This document shows positions 7,909-14,792 of a stretch of DNA of 24,144 nucleotides, one piece after another. A program made the translations under genes and the position numbers. A model generated the notes under the pieces. It had not been told where the DNA came from. It saw only the letters and a list, made by a program, of their open reading frames with translations, and made no database searches. Source of the stretch: Deltaproteobacteria bacterium (lineage in GTDB: Bacteria; Myxococcota_A; UBA9160; JAFDET01); assembly GCA_019310195.1 (NCBI GenBank), contig JAFDET010000011.1:1-24144 (forward strand). Reading direction: 5' to 3'. Position 1 is the stretch's first letter; each line of letters begins with the position of its first letter.

Positions 7909-9624
7909 TCACTCCTCCGATGACTGCTCGGATTCCTTCGCGGCCAGTTTCTCCGCCAGGAGGTCTCCCAGCGTCGCCTTCTGGCTCGTGGCCTGCTGGG
8001 CGGCCTGCTGCTTCAGCGCCGCGCGCTCCGCCTGGTCGTGCACCGCCTTCATGGACAGCGAGATCTTTTGCTCGCCCGGGTCCACACGGATGACGATGGC
8101 GCGAACGCTCTCGCCTTCGCGGACGTGGTCGCCCGGGCTCTCCACCCGCTCCTGGGCGATCTCGGAGCTGTAGACCAGCCCTTCGATGCCCTCCTCCAGG
8201 CGCACGAACGCGCCGAAGTCGGTGACGCCGGTGACGTTGCCCTCGATCTCGGTTCCCGGCGGGTACTTCTGGGAGATGTCGTCCCAGGGGTTGGGCTGGA
8301 GCTGCTTGATGCCCAGGGAGAACTTCTCGTTTTCCTTGTCGATTTTCAGCACCAGGGCCTCGACCTCGTCACCCTTCTGGAACTTCTCGCTGGGGTGCTT
8401 GATCTGCTCCGTCCACGAGATGTCCGAGACGTGGACCAGACCGTCGATCCCGTCTTCCAGACCCACGAACACACCGAAGTTGGTGATGTTGCGAACCTGG
8501 CCGCTGACCCGCGTACCGACCGGGTACTTGTCCTCGATCATCTGCCACGGGTTGGGCTCGATCTGCTTCATGCCCAGCGAGATCTTGCGGTTGAACTCGT
8601 CCACGTCGAGGACGACCGCTTCCACCTCGTCACTCACGGCGACGACCTTGGACGGATGCTTGATGCGCTTGGTCCAGGACATCTCGGACACGTGCACCAG
8701 CCCCTCGATCCCGGGCTCCAGCTCGACGAAGGCGCCGTAGTCGGTGAGCGACACGCACTTGCCCTGGATCCGCACGCCCAGCGGGTAGCGCATGGCCGCG
8801 TCCACCCACGGGTCGGGCTGGATCTGCTTCAGGCCCAGGGAGACGCGTTCGCTGTCGGCGTCGAACTTGAGCACCTTGACCTTGATCTCGTCGCCCACAT
8901 GGAACAGTTCGTTCGGGTGGTTGACGCGTCCCCACGACATGTCGGTGACGTGGAGCAGGCCGTCGATGCCGCCCAGATCGATGAAGGCGCCGTAGTCGGT
9001 CAGGTTCTTGATCACGCCGTCGACGATCTGGCCCTCTTCCAGGGTCTCCAGGGTCCCTGCGCGCAGCTTCTTGCGCTCGGTCTCCAGTAGCGCCCGCCGC
9101 GAGAGCACGATGTTCCCGCGCCGCTTGTTGAACTTGATGATCTTGAAGTGGTGGCGCTCCCCCACCATGCCGTCCAGGTTGCGAACCGGTCGCAGATCCA
9201 CCTGGGAGCCGGGCAGGAAGGCCTTGACTCCGATGTCCACCGAGAGCCCGCCCTTCACACGCGAAGAGATCACCCCCTCCACGGACTGGTCGCCCTCGTA
9301 GGCCTCGCTGATCTCGTCCCAGATCTTCAGCCGGTCCGCCTTCTCCTTGGAGAGGACGATGCGGCCGGTGTGGTCCTCGGACTCCTCGATCAGAACGTCC
9401 ACCACGTCGCCGGGCTTGACGAGAAGCGTTCCGTCCTCGTCCATGAATTCCCAGGTGTCGATCAGGCCCTCGGACTTGGAGCCCACGTCCACCTGGACCT
9501 GGTCATCGTCGATCGCGAGCACCCTGCCCTTGGTCACCTGGCCTTCTTTGGCCTTGTTGGCGCTCTGCTCGAAGAGCTCGGCGAAGCTCTCGCCGCCGCT
9601 CGTACTCGTCAGTTCATCGCTCAT
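7909..9624 (-). CDS. rpsA: 30S ribosomal protein S1
   Basis: S1 holds mRNA on the small ribosomal subunit and helps translate structured or weakly led messages. The 571-residue protein has six S1 (OB-fold) repeats, starting near residues 30, 115, 200, 285, 372 and 459. Repeats 3 to 6 show the typical DYGAFIDL / GLLHVTDMSW / HPNELFHVGDEI pattern and repeats 1-2 are divergent, as in proteobacterial S1. A charged Gln/Lys/Glu-rich tail (from about 535) ends SEQSSEE. The ATG at 9624-9622 overlaps the tyrA stop as ATGA. The nearest AGGAG (9644-9640) is 15 nt from the start, which is unusually distant, so coupling to tyrA or an S1-type SD-poor start is likely. It is followed one base later by ihfB. 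In many relatives aroA and cmk precede rpsA; neither is present here. Confidence 0.97.
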   Translation of the reverse strand: MSDELTSTSGGESFAELFEQSANKAKEGQVTKGRVLAIDDDQVQVDVGSKSEGLIDTWEFMDEDGTLLVKPGDVVDVLIEESEDHTGRIVLSKEKADRLKIWDEISEAYEGDQSVEGVISSRVKGGLSVDIGVKAFLPGSQVDLRPVRNLDGMVGERHHFKIIKFNKRRGNIVLSRRALLETERKKLRAGTLETLEEGQIVDGVIKNLTDYGAFIDLGGIDGLLHVTDMSWGRVNHPNELFHVGDEIKVKVLKFDADSERVSLGLKQIQPDPWVDAAMRYPLGVRIQGKCVSLTDYGAFVELEPGIEGLVHVSEMSWTKRIKHPSKVVAVSDEVEAVVLDVDEFNRKISLGMKQIEPNPWQMIEDKYPVGTRVSGQVRNITNFGVFVGLEDGIDGLVHVSDISWTEQIKHPSEKFQKGDEVEALVLKIDKENEKFSLGIKQLQPNPWDDISQKYPPGTEIEGNVTGVTDFGAFVRLEEGIEGLVYSSEIAQERVESPGDHVREGESVRAIVIRVDPGEQKISLSMKAVHDQAERAALKQQAAQQATSQKATLGDLLAEKLAAKESEQSSEE

Positions 9625-10562
9625 GAGTTGTTGGATTCACTCCTGTGGGTCCCCGCACGGGGCGGGGTGATTTCCAGGTTTTCGCCCCCGGATCGGGCAT
9701 CGGGATTCCCGGCCGCGTAACGCCCGAGGGCGTCGCGCGCGTCCGACAGGGCCCGGAGCACGGCATCGGGATCGCCGGTCTCCAGGACTCGCGCCAGCTC
9801 GCCCAGCCGCTCGGACACCTGCTGCAGCGGTCCGGCCATGGCCTTGCGGTTGGCGCACAGGATCTCCGTCCACAGCGCGGGATCGCTGTGGGCGATGCGG
9901 GTGAAATCGCGGAAGCCGCTACCGGCCACGTCCACGGCGCCCGCCGGCGCGTCGGCCAGTGCGCCCGCAAAGGCGAAGGCCAGCAGGTGCGGCACGTGGC
10001 TCGTCCAGGCGACCTGGGTATCGTGCTCCTCGGGGCTGCGCAGGACGACCCGCGCGCCCAGGGCGCGCCAGAACCCGGCACAGCGCTCCAACGAGTCCGC
10101 TTCCACGCCCGCGGCGGGCGTCAGGACACAGGGCGCGCCCTCGAACAGATCGCCCCGGGCGTGCTCCACGCCTCGCAGATGGCTCCCGGCCATGGGGTGC
10201 GCACCCACGTAGGCGACACCCGGCGGAAGCAGCCCGGGCACGGTATCCGCCAGCGGGCCCTTCACGCTACCCACGTCGGTCACCAGCGCGCCGTCCTCCA
10301 GGTTCGGAGCCGCGACGCGCAGCAACGGCTCCATGGCGCCGACGGGCGTGGCCAACACCACCAGGTCCGCGCCGCGAACCGCGTCCTGCGCCGACGCCGT
10401 CTCATCCACTACGCCGTCGCGTAGCGCCGCTTCCAGCGGGCCGGGCCGGCGCGCCGCGCCCACCACCCGATCTGCCAGACCCCGCTCGCGCGCGGCACGG
10501 GCCACCGAGCCCCCCAGCAGGCCCAGGCCCAGCACAGCGATGCGTCGGAAGTGCACGCTCAT
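9621..10562 (-). CDS. tyrA: Prephenate (or arogenate) dehydrogenase
   Basis: This enzyme oxidatively decarboxylates prephenate to 4-hydroxyphenylpyruvate, committing carbon to tyrosine. The 313-residue monofunctional protein begins with an NAD(P)-binding Rossmann motif, VLGLGLLGGS (residues 9-18). Other family segments are GADLVVLATPVG, VTDVGSVKG, YVGAHPMAGS and the catalytic-histidine stretch TSHVPHLLAFAFA, followed by VAGSGFRDFTRIA. There is no fused chorismate mutase, EPSP synthase or obvious ACT domain. The last 30 residues are polar and probably disordered. The start is ATG at 10562-10560, overlapping the hisC stop as ATGA; the stop overlaps the rpsA start the same way. Its place after pheA and an aminotransferase supports the aromatic role. 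Whether it prefers prephenate or arogenate cannot be read from sequence. Confidence 0.93.
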   Translation of the reverse strand: MSVHFRRIAVLGLGLLGGSVARAARERGLADRVVGAARRPGPLEAALRDGVVDETASAQDAVRGADLVVLATPVGAMEPLLRVAAPNLEDGALVTDVGSVKGPLADTVPGLLPPGVAYVGAHPMAGSHLRGVEHARGDLFEGAPCVLTPAAGVEADSLERCAGFWRALGARVVLRSPEEHDTQVAWTSHVPHLLAFAFAGALADAPAGAVDVAGSGFRDFTRIAHSDPALWTEILCANRKAMAGPLQQVSERLGELARVLETGDPDAVLRALSDARDALGRYAAGNPDARSGGENLEITPPRAGTHRSESNNS

Positions 10563-11662
10563 GCCGCGGCCCCGCTCTCGCGGATCCGGCGCAGCGCCTT
10601 CACGAAGCGCTCGTTCTCCTCGGGAAGCCCCACGGTCACGCGCACGCAGTCGGCCAGGCCGAAGCCGCCCATGGGGCGCACGATCACGCCCTCGCGCAAC
10701 AGGGGCTCGTAGACGTCCTCCCCCGCGCGCACCAGGATGAAGTTGGCGTCCGAGGGCCAGGTCTCCAGGCCCAGCTCGCCCAGCTCGCGCTCCAGGTAGA
10801 CCAGGCCCTCGGTGTTGAGTCGCCGGGCGCGGGCCACGTGCTCCTCGTCCTCCAGGGCCGCGCAGGCCGCCACCTCGGAGAGCGAGTTGACGTTGAAGGG
10901 GTGCCGGGCGCGCTCCAGGTACCCGGCCAGCTCGGCTCCCGCCACGCCGTAGCCGATGCGCAGCCCGGCCAGCCCGTAGATCTTCGAGAAGGTGCGCAGG
11001 ACCACGGTCGCCGGGCGCCGCGCGATCCAGGCCAGCGCGTCCGGGAAGTCGGCCCGCCGGGCGTACTCCACGTAGGCCTCGTCGATCACGAGCACCACGT
11101 CGTCGGGCAGGCCGGCGACGAAACGATCGAAGGCCTCGGCGCCCACGCTGGTTCCGGTCGGGTTGTTCGGATTGCAGACGATGACCACCTGGGTGCGCTC
11201 GCTGACCGCCCCAGCCATCGCCTCCAGGTCGTGCACCCGCTGCTCGTCGAGGGGCACCTCGACGGGATCGGCGCCGGCCCCTCGCATCACGATCGGGTAC
11301 ATGGCGAACGACGGCCAGGCGTACACGACCTCGTCGCCCTCCCCCACGAAGGCCTTGGCCACCAGCTCCAGCAGCTCGTCGGAGCCGCAGCCGAAGACCA
11401 GCTGGTCCTCGGGCACGTCCAGGCGCCGGCTCAGCGCCCGACGCAGCAGGAACGAGGCGCCGTCGGGATAGCGGTGCACGCGAGGCAGCGCCTCGCGCAC
11501 GGCCTCCAGCGCCCGAGGCGACGGACCCAGGGGGTTCTCGTTGGAGGCCAGCTTCAGCGAGTTGTGGATGCCCAGCTCGCGCTCCAGCTCCTCGATGGGC
11601 TTGCCCGGTTGGTAGGGCTGGAGCGAGGCCACGCGGGGCTTCACGCGCTGGGCCAGGCTCAT
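10559..11662 (-). CDS. hisC: HisC-family aminotransferase, probably aromatic/histidinol-phosphate
   Basis: This is a 367-residue fold-type I PLP aminotransferase. Signatures include LASNENPLGPSP (39-50), the FGCGSDELLEL loop, NPNNPTG (164-170), VIDEAYVEY (192-200) and the PLP lysine K227 in RTFSKIYGLAGLRIGYG. The family transaminates histidinol phosphate, but many members also act on phenylpyruvate, 4-hydroxyphenylpyruvate or prephenate. The location between pheA and tyrA, with no other his gene in view, favours the last step of phenylalanine and tyrosine synthesis. The start is ATG at 11662-11660 with a strong GAGGAGG 7 nt upstream, and it overlaps the pheA stop as ATGA. A longer reading continuing toward 12904 in this frame is only the uninterrupted antisense-free frame across pheA and should not be used. 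Confidence 0.9.
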   Translation of the reverse strand: MSLAQRVKPRVASLQPYQPGKPIEELERELGIHNSLKLASNENPLGPSPRALEAVREALPRVHRYPDGASFLLRRALSRRLDVPEDQLVFGCGSDELLELVAKAFVGEGDEVVYAWPSFAMYPIVMRGAGADPVEVPLDEQRVHDLEAMAGAVSERTQVVIVCNPNNPTGTSVGAEAFDRFVAGLPDDVVLVIDEAYVEYARRADFPDALAWIARRPATVVLRTFSKIYGLAGLRIGYGVAGAELAGYLERARHPFNVNSLSEVAACAALEDEEHVARARRLNTEGLVYLERELGELGLETWPSDANFILVRAGEDVYEPLLREGVIVRPMGGFGLADCVRVTVGLPEENERFVKALRRIRESGAAA

Positions 11663-12813
11663 CGGCCGCCCTCCTCGGCAGCGCGACCCCGGCCGGGAGC
11701 GCGGGCGAACGAGCCCAACACCCGGTGCGAGAAGGCGTACTCCGCGGCGTCGGTCAGGGCGGCGCGCACCGCCGCGTCGTCCCGGTGGCCCTCCATGTCC
11801 ACGAAGAACAGGTACTCCCACGGCTTGCCCTTCATGGGACGGCAGTGGATGGCGGTCAGGTTCACGCCGTGGCGTGCGAAGGGCTCGAGCAAACGATAGA
11901 GCGCCCCCGACTCGTCCTTGCGCACGGTGAACACCGCGCAGGTCAGGTCGCGGTCGCTGGGCTCCGGAAGCTCGCGCCCGATCACCAGGAAGCGGGTCGT
12001 ATTGTCGCGCCGGTCCTCGATGCAGGCCTCGACGGTCTCGAGCCCGTAGGTCTCGGTCGCCAGCGAGCTGGCAATCGCGGCCACCCCCGGGTCTTCCTGG
12101 GCCAGGCTCGCCGCGGCCGCGGTGCTCGCCGTCTCGATGCGGGGAACGCCGGGAAGCTCCCGGTCCAGCCACTCGCGGCACTGGGCCAGCGGCTGAGGGT
12201 GGGAGGCCACGCGCTGCACGTCCTCGCGCCGGCCGCTGCGCGACAGCAGGTGGTGCGAGATCCGCAGCACGATCTCTCCGCCGGCGACCAGCTCCGACTC
12301 CGCCAACGCATCGAGCGCCTGGGTGACCACACCCTCGGTGGTGTTCTCGACCGGGACCACGCCCAGATCGGCGGCGCCCCGCTCCACAGCGCCGAACACA
12401 TCCGGGATGCTGCGAACCGGCACGAAGCTCGCGGAGCCGCCGAAACGCTCTCGGGACGCCTGGTGGCAGAAGGTGGCTTCGGGGCCCAGGTAGGCCACCG
12501 ACAGCGGCGCCTCCAGGGACCGGGTCGCGGAGATCACCTCGCGGAACACCGCGGGCAGCGCCACGTCGGGGAACGGACCCGTGTTCGCCGCGGTCAAGCG
12601 TTCGACGATGGCGCTCTCCCGACTGCGGTCGTAGACGGGGAGCCCGCGCCGCGCCTTCAGGCGCCCCACTTCCAACACCTGCTGGGCGCGCCGGTTCAAG
12701 CGCTCGAGAATCGCGTCGTCCTCGGCGTCGATGACCGCGCGCAGGCGTGCAAGCTCGGCGTCGTCGCTCCCGGCGACGGCCGATGCAGGACCCGGCTTGA
12801 TGCGCTCGCTCAT
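11659..12813 (-). CDS. pheA: Bifunctional chorismate mutase/prephenate dehydratase (P-protein)
   Basis: PheA converts chorismate to prephenate and on to phenylpyruvate. The 384-residue protein has an AroQ-type chorismate mutase helix bundle at about 18-100 (LARLRAVIDAEDDAILERLN, LEVGRLKARRGLPVYD), the dehydratase domain at about 104-280 (YLGPEATFCHQA, GVVPVENTTEGVV and NTTRF with T273-R274-F275), and a C-terminal ACT domain at about 290-370 (GALYRLLEPFARHGVNLTAI). The ACT ligand motif, usually ESRP, reads HCRP at 323-326. I chose ATG 12813-12811 because GAGG lies 10 nt upstream, the extra 52 codons of the open frame (to 12969) resemble no family sequence, and a promoter candidate would start transcription near 12928, after that longer start. 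It is first in the pheA-hisC-tyrA-rpsA run. Confidence 0.95.
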   Translation of the reverse strand: MSERIKPGPASAVAGSDDAELARLRAVIDAEDDAILERLNRRAQQVLEVGRLKARRGLPVYDRSRESAIVERLTAANTGPFPDVALPAVFREVISATRSLEAPLSVAYLGPEATFCHQASRERFGGSASFVPVRSIPDVFGAVERGAADLGVVPVENTTEGVVTQALDALAESELVAGGEIVLRISHHLLSRSGRREDVQRVASHPQPLAQCREWLDRELPGVPRIETASTAAAASLAQEDPGVAAIASSLATETYGLETVEACIEDRRDNTTRFLVIGRELPEPSDRDLTCAVFTVRKDESGALYRLLEPFARHGVNLTAIHCRPMKGKPWEYLFFVDMEGHRDDAAVRAALTDAAEYAFSHRVLGSFARAPGRGRAAEEGGR

Positions 12814-12823
12814 TCCCAAAACG

Positions 12824-12827
12824 CCTC
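12824..12827 (-). promoter_or_regulatory. Ribosome binding site of pheA
   Basis: GAGG (minus strand, 12827-12824) lies 10 nt before ATG 12813. It is one reason for preferring that start over the longer frame opening at 12969. Confidence 0.5.
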
Positions 12828-12934
12828 GAATCGATGGTGACGGGGCGCTGCCGTCCTTCGCCGAACGGAACACCGCGGGAGAATGCGGGTCCGCATCTGC
12901 GCAAACCCCGCTAAACCCCCGAAAAGACAGGCGC

Positions 12935-12963
12935 AAGATATCGGAGGGGCTCCACTGCCGCAA
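12935..12963 (-). promoter_or_regulatory. Candidate sigma70 promoter for the pheA run
   Basis: On the minus strand TTGCGG (12963-12958, 3 of 6 to TTGACA) and TATCTT (12940-12935, 4 of 6 to TATAAT) are separated by exactly 17 nt. Transcription would begin near 12928, giving a leader of about 115 nt before pheA ATG 12813. This is a by-eye match in a high-GC genome and is only suggestive. Confidence 0.4.
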
Positions 12964-12974
12964 ACGCATCCTGG

Positions 12975-13015
12975 CGGATTTTGCCGTTGTGGCAAGGGGT
13001 TATCGGATTTTGTCG
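12975..13015. repeat. Direct repeat CGGATTTTGYCG, two copies
   Basis: CGGATTTTGCCG at 12975-12986 and CGGATTTTGTCG at 13004-13015 differ at one base and start 29 bp apart. Relative to the candidate pheA promoter they lie just upstream of the -35 box, where activator sites commonly sit. The first copy overlaps the palindrome TTGCC-N5-GGCAA at 12981-12995. The function as regulator sites is inference. Confidence 0.5.
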
Positions 13016-13053
13016 ATCCGGGGGTGTTTTGCCCTGGGGCGAGTCGCCACATT

Positions 13054-13108
13054 CTCGCAACTAGCTGTTTTTTAGAGACAAATTCCAGTAGCCCGGTCAA
13101 GTTGCGAG
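13054..13108. repeat. 9-bp perfect inverted repeat with a 37-nt centre
   Basis: CTCGCAACT (13054-13062) is matched by AGTTGCGAG (13100-13108). The centre includes the AT-rich segment around CTGTTTTTTAGAGACAAATT. It could be paired operator half-sites or an RNA stem in the leader of the plus-strand gene; I cannot choose between them from sequence. Confidence 0.45.
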
Positions 13109-13135
13109 CTCCGCGGTCCGAAAGACGTTGGAGGA

Positions 13136-13153
13136 CTCTCCGCGTTGGGAGAG
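13136..13153 (+). other. Leader hairpin upstream of the diguanylate cyclase
   Basis: CTCTCC (13136-13141), loop GCGTTG and GGAGAG (13148-13153) form a 6-bp stem that ends 3 nt before the ribosome site at 13157. It could modulate translation, but the stem is short and may be chance. Confidence 0.3.
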
Positions 13154-13156
13154 CCC

Positions 13157-13161
13157 GGAGG
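13157..13161 (+). promoter_or_regulatory. Ribosome binding site deciding the diguanylate cyclase start
   Basis: GGAGG lies 10 nt before ATG 13172. The frame is open back to a TTG at 13145, but that TTG lies upstream of this site and inside the hairpin, so ATG 13172 is preferred. Confidence 0.6.
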
Positions 13162-13171
13162 CCCCCCGCAC

Positions 13172-14758
13172 ATGCCCAGGCCCAATGCAGCCTCACGTCG
13201 ACTCGGCAGCCTTCCCGCCAAGGTTGCCCTGGCGGTGCTGCTGGCCATCACGCTGCGCGGGCTCCTGGTGGGCGGGGCCAGCGTCAGCTTCGCCCGTGAC
13301 TTCTTCCAGCAGATCGTCGAACTCACCTTCCCCGCCCAGATCGAACGCACCGCCAGGCGCGTCGACGCCTGGCTCGCCGCCGGCCATGGCCACGTCAAGC
13401 TCCTGGCCGACGATCCGCGGGTGCTGCGCGGGTCCGATGCCGCGCGCCAGGAGCTGGAGGTTCAGCTCACGGAGTCGGGAATCCTGGACGCGCTCTGGAT
13501 CGTGAAACGTGACGGCTCGGTGCAGCTCATCGCCGGCGAGCCGCCTCCTGCGAACCTGCCGGCTTCGCTTTCCGAGCCCGGGATCCACGCCCTCCCGCGC
13601 GACGCCGCGCCGCCACTGCCCGTGGCCAGCGCGCGCGCAGGCCGGTCGGGCTGGCTCGTGGGCCGCTACTCCAGCCACGGCCTGGAGAGCCTTCTGACCG
13701 GCGACTCACTCCCCGGCGTGGGACGCGGCTATCTGCTGGATGCGCAGGGGCACGTCCTGTTCGGAGGCGTTCGGGACCTGGACCGCGCGCCTCTGCCCTT
13801 GGATGCCCTGCTCGCCGGCGAAGAGCTGGAGGCCGTCAGCTACCAGACCGACACCGGCGCGGCGCGCATCGGCGCCGCCCGCCCGCTCGACCAGCTGAGC
13901 TGGCACGTGGCGATCGTGGCCCATCTGGACGAAGGCTTCGACCCGATCGAGCCGCTGCTCCTGCAGCTTCTCCTGCTCGACGTGGCGCTGATCCTCGTCA
14001 TGGTGTGGATCACCTACCGGGTAACCGCCGGGCTGGTACGACCTGTGGTTTCCCTCGCCGAGGGCGCACGACGGATCGCGCAGGGGGATCTGGACGTGGA
14101 CGTGCAGGAGCCCCGCACCGACGACGAGATCGGAACCCTGACCCGCACCTTCAACGCCATGGCCCTCAAGCTCCGCGAAGACCAGGCGGAGATCGATGCG
14201 GCCCACCGGCAGCTCCGCGAGCAGAACCAGGCTCTGCAGGCCGCCAACGAGGTGCTGGCTCAGCTCTCCATCACCGACGGTCTCACCAAGCTGCACAACC
14301 ACCGCTTCTTCCAGGACCACCTGACCCGTGAGCTGAAGCGCGCCAATCGCAGCGGCGAGCCGTTGTCGCTCCTGCTGATCGACATCGACGACTTCAAGGC
14401 GCTCAACGATCAGCACGGGCACGCCGCCGGCGATGCCGTGTTGGAGCGCATCGCTCAGGTCATGAACTCGGCCATCCGCGAGAGCGACCTCCTGGCGCGC
14501 TACGGCGGCGAGGAGTTCGTGGTCCTGGCCGCCACGGACCTGGAGGGAGCGGTCAACCTGGCCGAGAAGCTCCGCATGCAGATCGGCCATACCGCCATCC
14601 CCATCGACGACGACGTGGTCGTCTTCGTCACCGTGTCGGTGGGCGTGTCCCGCTACAAGGGTGACCGCAAGGCCTTCTTCCGCGACGCGGACCGCGCCCT
14701 CTACGCCGCCAAGGCTGCCGGCAAGAACTGCGTGGTCGTCGAGGCGGAGCCCTTCTAG
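13172..14758 (+). CDS. Membrane-anchored sensor diguanylate cyclase (HAMP-GGDEF)
   Basis: This 528-residue inner-membrane enzyme is predicted to make cyclic di-GMP in response to an external signal. A first membrane helix spans about 17-38. A periplasmic sensor region of about 220 residues follows (39-260), which looks like a Cache-type domain by layout but shows no motif I can name. A second helix is at 262-283, then a HAMP linker (284-335), a coiled-coil (335-365, LREQNQALQAANEVLAQ) and the GGDEF domain (366-525). The active site reads YGGEEF (G445-F449), with metal-binding D404 in LLIDIDDF. The product-inhibition I-site RESD (436-439) is intact, so it should be an active, feedback-inhibited cyclase. 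It is divergent from pheA and 34 nt upstream of coaE on the same strand. What it senses and controls is unknown. Confidence 0.93.
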   Translation: MPRPNAASRRLGSLPAKVALAVLLAITLRGLLVGGASVSFARDFFQQIVELTFPAQIERTARRVDAWLAAGHGHVKLLADDPRVLRGSDAARQELEVQLTESGILDALWIVKRDGSVQLIAGEPPPANLPASLSEPGIHALPRDAAPPLPVASARAGRSGWLVGRYSSHGLESLLTGDSLPGVGRGYLLDAQGHVLFGGVRDLDRAPLPLDALLAGEELEAVSYQTDTGAARIGAARPLDQLSWHVAIVAHLDEGFDPIEPLLLQLLLLDVALILVMVWITYRVTAGLVRPVVSLAEGARRIAQGDLDVDVQEPRTDDEIGTLTRTFNAMALKLREDQAEIDAAHRQLREQNQALQAANEVLAQLSITDGLTKLHNHRFFQDHLTRELKRANRSGEPLSLLLIDIDDFKALNDQHGHAAGDAVLERIAQVMNSAIRESDLLARYGGEEFVVLAATDLEGAVNLAEKLRMQIGHTAIPIDDDVVVFVTVSVGVSRYKGDRKAFFRDADRALYAAKAAGKNCVVVEAEPF

Positions 14759-14780
14759 CCCGTCCGCCGGAACGAGCCGC

Positions 14781-14786
14781 TATCCT
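14781..14786 (+). promoter_or_regulatory. Candidate -10 element for a leaderless coaE transcript
   Basis: TATCCT ends 6 nt before the coaE ATG (14793), so transcription would begin at or next to the A of the start codon. No purine-rich ribosome site lies between the two genes (CTATCCTCTTCCC precedes the ATG). No convincing -35 box is seen, so the promoter is tentative. Confidence 0.3.
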
Positions 14787-14792
14787 CTTCCC

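Larger units (their letters stand above)
12814..13171. other. Divergent intergenic region between pheA and the diguanylate cyclase
   Basis: This 358-nt stretch holds no convincing gene. It is clearly more AT-rich than the rest, especially 12975-13090. It contains a plausible pheA promoter (12935-12963), a near-perfect 12-nt direct repeat (12975-12986 and 13004-13015), a small palindrome TTGCC-GTTGT-GGCAA (12981-12995), a 9-bp inverted repeat (13054-13062 with 13100-13108) and a 6-bp hairpin (13136-13153) in the leader of the plus-strand gene. A run of six T at 13068-13073 has no adjacent strong stem, so I do not call a terminator. It must serve both divergent transcripts. No clear plus-strand sigma70 promoter could be picked out. 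Confidence 0.7.

Noticed and set aside
6243..8093. 616-codon plus-strand open frame across lapB, lapA and ihfB
   Set aside because: It spans three recognised minus-strand genes and has no domain of its own.
9959..11899. 646-codon plus-strand open frame opposite tyrA and hisC
   Set aside because: Arg/Pro-rich first half and antisense second half; hisC on the opposite strand is unambiguous.
11663..12904. Possible N-terminal extension or fusion upstream of hisC in the same frame
   Set aside because: The translated extension is Arg/Gly-rich out-of-frame pheA sequence; hisC has its own ATG with a strong ribosome site.
12814..12969. Longer pheA starting at 12969
   Set aside because: The 52 extra residues have no family resemblance, no ribosome site was seen, and the promoter candidate lies inside them.
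12988..13003. sigma54 promoter (TGGCAAGGGGTTAT) for the cyclase
   Set aside because: The -24 half is acceptable but the -12 GC element is missing.
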